A stretch of DNA of 64,000 bases from Heliocidaris tuberculata (lineage: Eukaryota; Echinodermata; Echinoidea; Camarodonta; Echinometridae). The stretch lies in NCBI GenBank assembly GCA_025618425.1, contig CM046836.1, positions 20,620,494 through 20,684,493 on the forward strand, in the 5' to 3' direction. Of this stretch, positions 54,221 through 64,000 are shown piece after piece. Position 1 is the stretch's first letter, and each line of letters starts with the position of its first letter. The notes beneath the pieces are model-generated. The model made no database searches. It was not told where the DNA came from and was given only the letters and a program-made list of their open reading frames with translations. The position numbers and the translations under genes were made by a program.

Positions 54221-55000
54221 CCCAGCAATTTATTGTTACGTCACAACTGTACGCTTTACTTGGGGTATATGCGTACGCATGGCAACATAAACTTTAATAA
54301 CATACCGCTGGCCTTACTACATTATTTATTGCGCTCATGGAATTTTATCTTCAACAATATGTCCCACGTATTGGACCACTGAAAATTTGACAAATACACG
54401 TACGTACGAATAAGTGACGGGATTGATTAGAAACTCCATCGTAAATTACCTAAGATGTTTGCCACTGACAGTTAAACAGAGCGTCCGTAAAAGCCAGTGT
54501 TATTTTTACAGGAAACAGAACAGGTGACCCCCCCCCCCCCCCCCTCAGTATTTTATGAATATTAGCGCTTTTGCGCAAATTCTGTATTATGATATTCTAT
54601 TGCTTACATGTACCGGTACTCGATGTTTATCTAAATGTTTTGAAAAGTAAGTTCAAATTTTTGTGTTACTAGAAGCAATAGTGCGATTTATTTTTTTTTT
54701 TTTTAAATCATTATGAAATGGAACAAAAATATATCAGTGCATGAGCGTGTTCAGTTCTTGAACACTCGACATTTAGATTGAATGCTACAAGCTACTTATT
54801 CCAAATAAGTACATTTTGATGGCTAATATGGAATTTCTTCAAAAGAGAAAGTCTAGTATCAGTGCCATTTTTTTATGTTTTTGAATGGAATCAAAGAATC
54901 GCCCCAGTTCATTGTCCATTTCACTCATATAATTCTGTTTCACTGCATTCATCCATAAAAAGATTTCCAAATCCAACGTAGAGCTGATTAAGCTAACGGA

Positions 55001-56487
55001 ATGGCTAAGGCTTACACCGAATGCGAGTATTACTCGGCACCACCCCAAGAAAATATCTCCGAGGCGAAAAATAGTACATCCAGCTCCGATGACGTCATCA
55101 CATTTTCGCCCCCAAACGGGGTCCCTGCAAAACTTTCAACTAATCACATGACAGCAAGCGCTGCGGGGGCGAGGCCGCCATCAGAGAACGACGGCGATTT
55201 GAAAACTGCAACAAAAACCAAACAAGCTGGAAATAAAGGCCGAAGTGAAGTAGGCACAGTACTAGGTATGCAATTAGGTTCATGGGTCTATACACTCTGT
55301 GAAATATAGTGAAGTTGAATAGTGAAATAAAGTGAAATAAAATGAAACAAAATATTGTTAAAGGGATGATATAAAACAGACGTTCCTCGTGCCTTATTTC
55401 TATAGTCTCTTCTTTGCCAAAATGATCTATTCTTAAAATTTTGTATTGTTTCCTCGTTTCTTTTTTCACTTGGTTTTCCTTTTCATGAATAAATCACTCA
55501 TTAAATTTTTACTGAATCTTTTGAAATACAGGTATTGTCTCGATGTTAATCTCTTTCTCACCTTTACATATTACTCTGCTCTTTGTCACTTTTCTTCTTC
55601 TTTTTCTTCCTCTTTCCCTGATTTCCTTTTCTCTTCGACATCCTCTTTATATAATTATATTATATAATTAATCTCTCTCTCTCTCTCTCTCTGTCCCTTT
55701 CTCACTATGTCCTAACCTCCATACTGGCGCTCTCTTCAAAATCTTCTTTGAGAAACTCTTGCAGCTCGAACAGGCGATGCTATAGACTTCTTCCTTCCCG
55801 GTGAAGTCCTCGAACCCGCATGTAACAAAGAGAGTGTCTCAGAAAAATTAGAACAAGACATGGAAGAAAGCACGGCAGAGTCAAACCAGAGTCGTGGCAC
55901 TCGTGTGGAAGACGTTCTGGAAAACATTGAGGCCATCAGCAGACTTTCGGGCGAAATCATCGATGACGTCAACGGCAAATCAGCAAAGACCCAGTATAGA
56001 ACGTTCATGCTTAAGTTGATGCCTTTTTTATTTTTTATTTATTTAAAAAAAAAAATTTAATGAAGGTTTATTACTCCGCGGGTTAGTAATTCCGAAAACG
56101 CTATTGAGCTGCATAACTTTTCGGAATTACGAACCTTCGGAAAAAACGAACCGGCTTCGAAAGTATGAACCTTTGGTAAAAACGACATGTAACCAATGAA
56201 TTATCCTAGCTGTATCAGCATCCATAGAATTCGGCTTTAAGTCCAATCCAAGAGACTGGATAATTGAGGATAAACGGTTTACCAAAAGGTACTTTCAGTT
56301 TTATCTTTGTTTGGAATCCGGGACTCCCTATCTGATTAGCAGTCAATTTAAGCAGTCGTTTCGGACATTTTACGGCAAAATAAAACTACATAATTCTCAT
56401 TGCATGATAAACGCTTTCTATTTCTAAACCTGTCTATTCATGTGCGTTTCTCTCTCTCTCTCTCTCTCTCTCTGTGCCTCTGTCTAC

Positions 56488-56521
<34 letters not shown>

Positions 56522-59500
56522 TCACCTATATAAGTTTAATACCTCTCTCCCACTTGATCCAAACAGAAGCCCTGATGTGAGATTCAACTGGAGGGGGAAG
56601 GGTGACGTTTTGACCTCAAACACGCCAAAGACACCCAGCCCCCGTCGCGGTCATCAACCCAAAGAACTCATTACCCAGAACAAACACAGCGCAACAAGTT
56701 TCGAGGTATTAGATTATGCTCTCTATATCTTTCCATACCCCACTGGCCCGATTAAACCTAACCCTTACCCCCAACTCGAGCCCTTGTTAGTATGTCAGAC
56801 TAGTATGCGCCCCCCCCCCCCCGTCCCAAGGAATGGCAAATAAACAACAACTAAACGGAAAAGAAAGGGAGATGAGAAAACAAAGTGAGGAAATGATTGT
56901 ACGATCCCACTTCCAAGTTCTTCCCTGCTTTGCCGCCTTGTGCTTTCATATTTCACACTTCATTCACCCCCGCCAAAATGACTCTCAATTCCCCGACCCC
57001 GCCCATATGACCGGATACACGCAGCTTCGCTGGTAAGACAACAGAACAAACAGAGTATAGTTGAGGTATAATTAAATCAAATAACAAGGGTTTAAAATTT
57101 TCCAACGAAAAGTGGATCTTGGGATTCTGACCTTCCCAAAATTGCTGATGATTCACATTTTTCAATTCTTGGAGACAGGTCTTAATTCAGTTGAATCATT
57201 GAACAGCAATCATTTTTCATTTTATGATGTCAAAGTGGATCGAATATAGACCAACACTACTTTTTCCTAGCAAAAGATTATATTCAATGCTGTTATTACA
57301 GATCTCGTCAAAGACTGGCATGATGAATGCAGTTATCCCACCAAACGAACACGAGACCCCGAAATCTTCACCTAAGAATTCTAGCGAGGCTCCTCACACC
57401 TCTCCTCAACCTTCTTGTCCTCCTGAGGTCATCGATGACGCGGAAGCCTCAAACTCCGCTCTCAGCCCAAGTTATGATGAGAGCAAGTCCTCTGTCCAAA
57501 CTACATCTGGAGACATTACCTGCAGTTTCCTCCAGAAAAATGATGAAGGGAAGGACAGCGTGCTTCCCGCCACACTTTCCTTGGAGGATTACCAGCAGAG
57601 GGGGAAACCGCGGAAGAAAACACCGAAAAGCGCCGTAAAGGAATCTTTGAAGATTGAACAGGTAAAGAGACCCTTTTCTTTTGAAAATGCAATCCATTAT
57701 TATAACGTTTTTTTTTTAGTCTCTCACTAAGCTTTTTTTTTCTTCACTGAACTTCTTTGTTCATATCTTTAATAAGCACACGCATGCCATGGATCTTTAC
57801 TGCTTTCAGTGAAACTGTTTTACTGTTTCCACGCTCCCGTACAGGCCATGGGTCTAGATGGGTATACCTATACTAATCACTCATTACTCCCCCTTTTTTT
57901 CAAGGACTGGGTCACCTATCCAAGACTATGAACAAAACACATTTTCTTTGAATTTTAAGTTAAAACCTAATTCCTGTTAATGCATTCTATGAAGCTGGTC
58001 GAACCACTACTAGGATGAAAAGCTGTCCCAGGCAAACGCTCAACACTTAAAGAAAGATTCAGAAAGAACAAAAACTCTCCAATAATTGCAGTTGTGCAAA
58101 ATGCAACCTGGGATACTAAGCTTCGCTTTGTACCGTAGGCAGTGGCCTAAGGGTATCTTGAAAGATTTGTGACAGAAGAATTCAAATTTTTCCTTTGATC
58201 TCCTTCGATTGGCAGCGATTTTCCCGCATGAAGTCTGCCCCACAGCGTTCTCCTCCTTCTCGAAGAACACCAGGCCCTGGTAAATCAGAAGAGGTACCTA
58301 ATCCCAACCTTGTCATCGAAGTTAACAGCAGACCATCCTCGCGGCAACCTCAGTCTCCGAATGGCATTGATCGGAAAGCACAGAGTACATTTAGGCCAAT
58401 TCCTATTCTGTCAAAGCACCTGGAAAAAGAAGAAGAACGGATAAAGGTAAGCTATTGTTTTCAGTTAAATTTTGCTCACAGGCGTAATTATTCCAGCTTT
58501 CCAGTTGTAAATTTTGTGACAAAAAAATTATAAGTATGATCATTTATCATTTAGGGACAATGTAATGTTTTATCAAAACATACTAGAGATATGAAGATTA
58601 CAAATAAAAGAATTCCAATATGGGATGAATATTGTCCGAAAGATATTAATTTCAAACTCTCTGAGGGGAGGGTTACAGCCACCAGCCCCAAGGACCCCAC
58701 CCCTTCCCTTCCCTCCTCATACGCCTGTGCATTGCTACATGATTATTGCAACCAAATCTTATGCCCGCCATAATAATGACATTACAACTTTTATTATTTT
58801 GAGCATGCAAACGTTCAACAATGTCATCAAATCTAAGCAGCATCCTTTAAAAAGCATTTCCTTTCTACAGTGTGGGTCAATAAAAAGGAAACCCAGATTC
58901 AACCCTAAATATGGTTGTAGATTAGTACATATTGATTTAATCGAAAATACTCACATTTTTGCCCATCATGTTTCCTTTCATTTGACACCTTGATCAATAA
59001 AATCCAAACATGGAAGTTGAACGGTAACATCTTTCCTGATTCATGTCAAATTTGCCTCTACCCAAGTTTTTTAATGAAATGGATTGTGGACTCATGGTCG
59101 CTTGAATAGTCTCCATTCCAGTTGAATACAATAAAAAAAAAATGAATTTCAAAGTAACTCATGGACACCATTCAGCCCGAACTTGGGCAAAGACGATTCT
59201 GACATGGTTTTTAAAAATGGCCAGTGCTCAGTCATCCATGATCACATTTTGGTGATGAGCAGCCTATCGAATTAAAGAAGACACCGTCAACTATCATACA
59301 ATTATAATACATTTCAGTGATTTTACTTTGATTATAAGATATTGGGGCTTAAATACGGGTTTCCTTTTTATTGACTCACACTATATATCTGCCTTTTTTA
59401 TATGAAGCACGTTCAAAATGTTACTTATTGTTTCAACAAGAAGGGAAAATATCTGTTATTGTTTTAAAAAAAAAAAAAAAAAAATGGGTTCCTATATATT

Positions 59501-61856
59501 ACTTTTAGAAAAATATCTGGAACAACCCTCTTTCTCCGCTACCTAAAATTGGAGGTTGTCAGCCAGTGATCGACAGAACAACCACAACAGAACCAGTTGA
59601 CAGAGGCCGAGATTTAAACAACGAAACAAGTACTTCTACAATAAAAGAAAGTGCGCCAAGTTTTATCGAAGAATCTTCCTCCATTGGCCACAAGCAACCA
59701 ATTGACAGCAAGCCGTGTATTCATGGTCCCATGTTGAAGACCCCTGCGACAACCAAACCGGGAGCCTTAAAAGCCTCGGCAATCTCGAACCATGAGCAGT
59801 TGGAAAGCATCTCTAGTAATGAGCATGACATGGTGTCATCGGACAGTGCAGCGCTAGTCGTGTCAGAGACCGTTCGATTAGGGGTAGATGTCAACATGAG
59901 ACCGGGTGGACTAACTTACGTCTTCACTTATGCGCTGGAGAAACAGAAAATCATGATCAAATGGGTACTTCCAAGTTGCCTACAGGCTCGTAAGGACCGT
60001 TCACGGGAAATGCAAGGCCGAGAGATCAGATGTGCCCTGGAACTGAAAGATACTTTGGTAAAGACTAACCTTGAGGTACGTAAATACTCATTTTTAATTT
60101 GGAAAGCATGGTTTCATCAAAACTTTTCTTTGACCAATAAAGATATTCATTATATTTAAAACAAAACAAAATAATAATACCGAAAGTGAAAGATTTTCGA
60201 ACCTATCGCAAAAAAATTGATAATAGCATGATACTTTCAGTTCAGGTATGTTCCAAATTTTATTCACCCTCGTATTCGAAATTCTTCTTTCAGAAAATTG
60301 AGCTGAGCAGAAGTATGAAGCATGCGGCTTCAGAGGCCCGTCATGAAGCAGCAATGCAAAGACGCCAAGAACTCCTTAGTGAAAGACAGCTCAAAACCAT
60401 TGTCAGCATCGATGGTAAACAGGGGAGAGCGAAACATATCAGAGAATTGATTCAAAAGAATAGGCAAGATAGATTCCGACTGCTTCACGAAAGGAGGAAC
60501 GTTGTTCGTAAGAGGAAGAAAATGTTGATGGAGATTAGAAAAGAGGAACCAATGGAAGAAAGTGTAATGATGGTAACTGATCCCGTGGAAGAAAATCTAA
60601 ACTTGACAACCGACGAGATGAAAGTTCAAGGTGAGCTGGTCAATGAACAGAACAAGGAAAAAGAAGATGTTGGGATATCTGATCAAGAAGCAGAGGGCGG
60701 TGGCAGAGAGGATGGTGAAATTAGTCATGAAGGTATGAAAGATGAAGATGAAAGCCATAATGCAGAAGATGGAGATGAGGCTGATGATACGATGCATGAA
60801 ATCGCCAATGGCAACGGATGCGATACGGATAATGATCAAAGAGGAGCAGACAGATGCAGTCAGGCGGAGTCTGCAGAGCGGAGAGTTGAGGATTACATAA
60901 CTTCTGAGAACGGCATTGAGAACCTCCAGACCCCAAGAAAGTCGTCACATGAAGTGAGCAATTACCAACCTGTAGATCCTGTCAGAGGTTTCGAAGACCA
61001 AGAGGTCACCAATGGCAAGGGATGTGATACAGAAAATGTTTCCAGAGAAGATGACGAAAGCAATCAAGCGGAGTCTGCAGAGAGGAGTGTTGACGACACA
61101 GAGAACCATCCAGCCCAAAGAGAGTCGTCACATGAAGTGAGAAATCACCACCACCATGAAGATCCTGTCAGAGGAACCGAAGAACAAGATGTCGCCAATG
61201 GCAACGGACAGAATACAGAAAATGTTTCAAGAGGAGATGACAGAAGCAATCAACAGGAGTCTGCCGAGAGAGTTGCCGACGATAGCAACAATTCTGAGAA
61301 CCACACAGAGAACCATCAAACCCCAAGAGAGTCGTCACGTGGAGTGAGAAATCACCACGCTGTAGATCCAGTCCAAGATTTTGAAGACTTTGATGAGGAC
61401 AACGTTCAATCTGCACTCGACTTAGAATATCGCCTTAAACATGAAGCAGCTTATGAAATACATGTACGTGTAGGTACACTCCGATCTCACAATAGTACAG
61501 AACGCCGGGACAGTTCTGTGGAGGCGGTGTCTTACTACATGGAGGCCTTGCGGGCTGTCCAGGATCACATCGAGGAGATTACCGCAAGACTGCCGGATGG
61601 GTCGACCTGCAGTGCAGGTGTACTACCTATAGTGTTTGAAGAGCCAGTTCCAGCACGGGGTGATTACTATGACGAGGGTGACGACACAACGAGTGACACG
61701 GACGATGAATCCTTTGATGATGGGGTCGAGGAGTTCGTGGAAGAGGAGTTCGTGGAAGAGGAGATCGTGGAAGAGGAGTCGGTCGAACAAATACTACTAC
61801 GGATGAATGAAAATGTTGGAAGTAGGAGGAGTCGAGCTAATAGACATGTTCACTAG
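55001..61856 (+). CDS. Unrecognised 1124-aa protein with basic helical segment and acidic tandem repeats (7 exons)
   Basis: I do not recognise this protein. Exons 55001-55265, 55765-56014, 56567-56705, 57302-57661, 58216-58446, 59509-60075 and 60294-61856 join in frame with GT-AG ends. The exon 2 donor (AA, then GTTGAT) is weak but is the only one fitting the phase. Residues 1-600 are mostly Ser/Pro/Thr-rich and probably disordered, with a more structured-looking patch around residues 560-604 (TYVFTYALEKQKIMIKWVLP and following). Residues 605-690 are Arg/Lys/Glu-rich and likely helical (EARHEAAMQRRQELLSERQ; IRELIQKNRQDRFRLLHERR). Residues 773-970 are three acidic tandem repeats. A globular-looking patch near 975-1060 is followed by an EEFVEEE repeat tail. 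There is no signal peptide or membrane segment. Position of the start: first ATG after stops. It may be a cytoskeletal or nuclear scaffold, but no function is assigned. Confidence 0.8.
56086..56130. repeat. Hairpin GTAATTCCGAAAA in an intron of the repeat-bearing gene
   Basis: GTAATTCCGAAAA (56086-56098) pairs exactly with TTTTCGGAATTAC (56118-56130). TTCGGAATTACG motifs also occur in the palindrome at 41569-41697. Confidence 0.6.
58868..59383. mobile_element. Mariner-type MITE (516 bp)
   Basis: CAGTGTGGGTCAATAAAAAG and, inverted, TAGTGTGAGTCAATAAAAAG. The pairing extends through GGAAACCC, and both ends are flanked by TA. No transposase. It lies in the intron between exons 5 and 6 of the unrecognised gene. 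The terminus resembles the one at 1622. Confidence 0.8.
60798..61391 (+). repeat. Three in-frame coding repeats of 204, 186 and 204 bp
   Basis: Units start at 60798, 61002 and 61188 and encode residues 773-840, 841-902 and 903-970 of the unrecognised protein. Each begins with an (I/V)(A/T)NG(N/K)G core and contains a Q(A/Q)ESAER block, a (K/E)SS(H/R)(E/G)V block and a final DPV(R/Q) block. Units differ by in-frame gaps only, so the reading frame has been kept while the sequence diverged. Confidence 0.85.
61722..61785 (+). repeat. 15-bp coding repeat giving a Glu/Val acidic tail
   Basis: Tandem copies of GAGTTCGTGGAAGAG and variants encode (E)EFVEE units near residues 1080-1100. It is a short, probably length-variable acidic tract. 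Confidence 0.7.
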
Positions 61857-62884
61857 ATCAATGAATGATGAGGCGGTTACATATCGAGTACAAATGAACA
61901 ATCCAGGAATTTAAATTTCGGCATTTTGATGCTGACACAAACTAATTATCATGCATTACGGATAAAAAAAAAATTCTGGGTTGACTGCTGCACTTACAGC
62001 AACTGCACAGAGTTAAGTCCATGCAACATATTTCTACAAATACGAGGTACTCTATGTACAGTATTAAAAAAAAAACTACTACCAAAAATTACTTACGCAA
62101 TCCTTATCATAGGCATCTTCCATAAAAAAAGAAGAAAAGAAACGGAAGAAGACAGAAGATGTATGAATCTTAGCAATAATGCCAATGTAACCAAAGAGTC
62201 TAAGAAAGGAAAAATCTCGCATGACGCACAATGAAAAACTTTCATTTGGAAGAGCTTGAAGAGGTTTTTAATAACCTGAAATGCCACATTTGGGAACAAG
62301 AAAATGAAAACTGTCGTAACGATAAAGAAGTAGTTCGTCTTCAACATCCCACTCAGCCATGAGATGTCGGAGTTCAAGGGATTTGGAATATTAAGAATTT
62401 AAATTTTGGGTGGAAGAATATTGATGGTGCATCAACATAGGCCAACAAAGAAGTGAGATTAAGAGAGGAGTATCAAAAACACATCATTGCTATCTTGTAT
62501 TACTAATTGTAGGTCTAATCGACACGATTCGAAAAGATTAACTATACTGTATAACCAAATAATACATGAATTTCTACCTGAGAAAACACAGTCTACAGAC
62601 GAAAATAACTCTAAGCTTGAGGATTTTTATTTTGTTTTTACACATTACCACATCATGATAGTTGTTGATGTTATACGGAGAACACATCTGATAAAGAAAG
62701 ATCAAACTTGATACCTATCGAAAATGATCAAGATTTGCAAGTCTATTGAAAGAAACTGGAAGTGAGATATATTATGTATGAATCAAAAGCATAATTGTTA
62801 TGATTAAAATTTGTTTGAATGTGAATGGGAAACGCTCTTGTATGAAGTTTATTTGCATGTACTGTAAAGATTAGTGGTAAATCG

Positions 62885-63125
62885 CTAGTTATAAGGACCG
62901 CTATTCATAAGGACCACTTATTCATAAGGACCGCTATACGCGTGACTAAATGAATAGCGGTTTTGTATGAATAGCGGTCCTTCGACATAGCGAGCAAACC
63001 ATAGACAAAATTCCTCGCTATTCATAAGGACTTCCGTTCATAAGGAACACTATTCATAACTATTCATAAGGACCGCTATTCATAACGCGTGTTAAATGAA
63101 TAGCGGTTTTCTATGAATAGCGAGT
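62885..63125. repeat. Cluster of CTATTCATAAGGACC repeats in both orientations
   Basis: At least four direct (A/T)TCATAAGGACCGCTATTCAT-type units and three inverted ATGAATAGCGGT units within 240 bp, starting ATCGCTAGTTATAAGGACC and ending GAATAGCGAGTGGACC. The whole block can fold into a large cruciform. TE origin is likely. Confidence 0.75.
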
Positions 63126-63170
63126 GGACCCCAAAGATTATTTCTTGCCTGGTAAATGTAATATTCATGA

Positions 63171-63176
63171 AATAAA
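63171..63176 (+). terminator. Candidate poly(A) signal downstream of the repeat-bearing gene
   Basis: AATAAA, repeated as AATAAAATAAA, lies 1.3 kb after the stop at 61856 and just past a fold-back element. A nearer signal was not seen. Confidence 0.3.
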
Positions 63177-64000
63177 ATAAATGTAATTCATATTCTTGCA
63201 TTCTTGTAAAACACCCGAGAAAGGAGATGAAGAATTGAACCCAATTAACTTTTTAAGTTTCTACATCAGACCTTGATAAACTTTCAAAGATGAAGATTGA
63301 ATTCGGTTTACTTTCCTGTATACCTGTGTAGGAAAAACATTCATTCCCCACTTTCAAACCATAAAAATGTAATCAATTCCGCCTTGGTAAAAACTTGGAC
63401 CGGAGACTTCCAATTCCCCTCTCTAACAATTTCATTTACATGTACTTCTTACTCGCTCCGTGTGACTACAGTGTACTTGTTTGTTCATCTGGCATATTAC
63501 TGACTTGATTTCAAAAGTTCGAATAGTTCATTGATCTTCAATTTTTTTTGAAGATTAATTCAAAACTTAAATTGACCGACGTGATGAGAACCAAGTGCAT
63601 GTATAGGGTGTAACCAGCGTAACCTGTTCAATTTTGTTTGTTTTTTTTTTTTTGGGGGGGGGGGGGGGGGGGTTATTTATCTACCCTTTTTTAAAAAAAA
63701 AATCTGTTCTGTTCCTCTCGTCTTTTATTTTGTCTTTTCCGTCTCCCGTTTTTTTTCTCTCGTGCACATTCACACACCACTGCTTTTAAGAATTTTTAAG
63801 TAACATTCTAAGCCACACATCTAAACACAAAATATAAAGAAGGAAACTTACATTGAAAGATGCATGTTTTTTAATGATTATCAATTTCAGTACACATGTT
63901 TATGACCATGATTGATTACGTCACATAATTCACAAACTGACATTTTTCAAATACAAAAGCACCAAATCCTAAATCTTGACACAATTAGCATTTCTCATAT

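Larger units (their letters stand above)
52892..55000. other. Intergenic DNA upstream of the repeat-bearing gene
   Basis: Contains a reverse-oriented LINE-like tail (53639-53845) and then a strongly C-rich stretch at 53970-54220 with poly-C and three 12-bp units CCCAAGACGGTT. A further C tract stands at 54529-54544. The promoter of the gene starting at 55001 should lie in the last few hundred bases, but no core element stands out. The 180-residue proline-rich ORF here is a product of the C-rich repeat. Confidence 0.55.
61857..64000. other. 3' flank without a supportable gene
   Basis: AT-rich non-coding DNA after the repeat-bearing gene. It contains the fold-back repeat at 62885-63125 and a G tract at 63653-63672. 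The short ORFs look random. Confidence 0.55.

Noticed and set aside
53840..54382. 180-aa proline-rich ORF
   Set aside because: It arises from poly-C and a 12-bp repeat; no splice or conservation evidence.
56400..56843. 147-aa ORF as an independent gene
   Set aside because: Its middle is the real exon 3 of the gene at 55001-61856; the flanks are CT and C repeats from the introns.
59566..60159. Reading through exon 6 of the unrecognised gene to the stop at 60159
   Set aside because: A good donor at 60076 (GAG, then GTACGT) and an in-phase acceptor at 60293 favour splicing; the read-through tail has no special features.

Overview
The window is animal nuclear DNA, most likely from a sea urchin or another echinoderm. 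The evidence is split genes with phase-consistent GT-AG introns, AT-rich non-coding DNA, many long C/G homopolymer tracts, frequent ACATGTA words, and a dense load of short inverted-repeat DNA transposons and SINE/LINE tails. The organism is inferred from this texture and from protein resemblance; no search was run. No bacterial, phage, CRISPR, rRNA or functional tRNA features were seen.

Layout. From 1 to 9.8 kb there is no recognisable gene, only layered repeats: fold-back elements, a mariner-like remnant, a reverse-transcriptase fragment, a 52-bp minisatellite and nested transposons. From 9831 to 40729 on the minus strand lies a tubulin-folding cofactor D gene (TBCD). I resolved 27 coding exons whose phases agree at every junction (950 codons). 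The C-terminal ~200 residues are not visible and probably lie beyond position 1. Its introns hold at least ten datable transposons. A GC-rich block at 40730-41013 looks like a divergent promoter. From 43466 to 45436 on the plus strand is a complete three-exon LYRM1 gene (122 aa). Two intronless MAPEG-type membrane protein genes lie in tandem on the minus strand (48919-49485 and 52307-52891). From 55001 to 61856 on the plus strand is a seven-exon gene for an unrecognised 1124-residue protein with a basic helical segment, three acidic tandem repeats of 62-68 residues and a Glu/Val tail. The last 2 kb is non-coding with a fold-back element.

How the parts relate. TBCD (tubulin heterodimer assembly) and LYRM1 (a mitochondrial LYR-family protein) appear to be transcribed divergently from one GC-rich region. 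They are housekeeping genes without an obvious shared pathway. The MAPEG pair is a local duplication. The repeat-bearing gene is the best candidate for something undescribed. Other points of interest are a three-layer insertion series (minisatellite, then piggyBac-type element, then hAT element), two inverted-repeat-bounded segments carrying telomere-like CCCTAA runs, and decayed copies of TBCD exon ends lying just downstream of the real exons.
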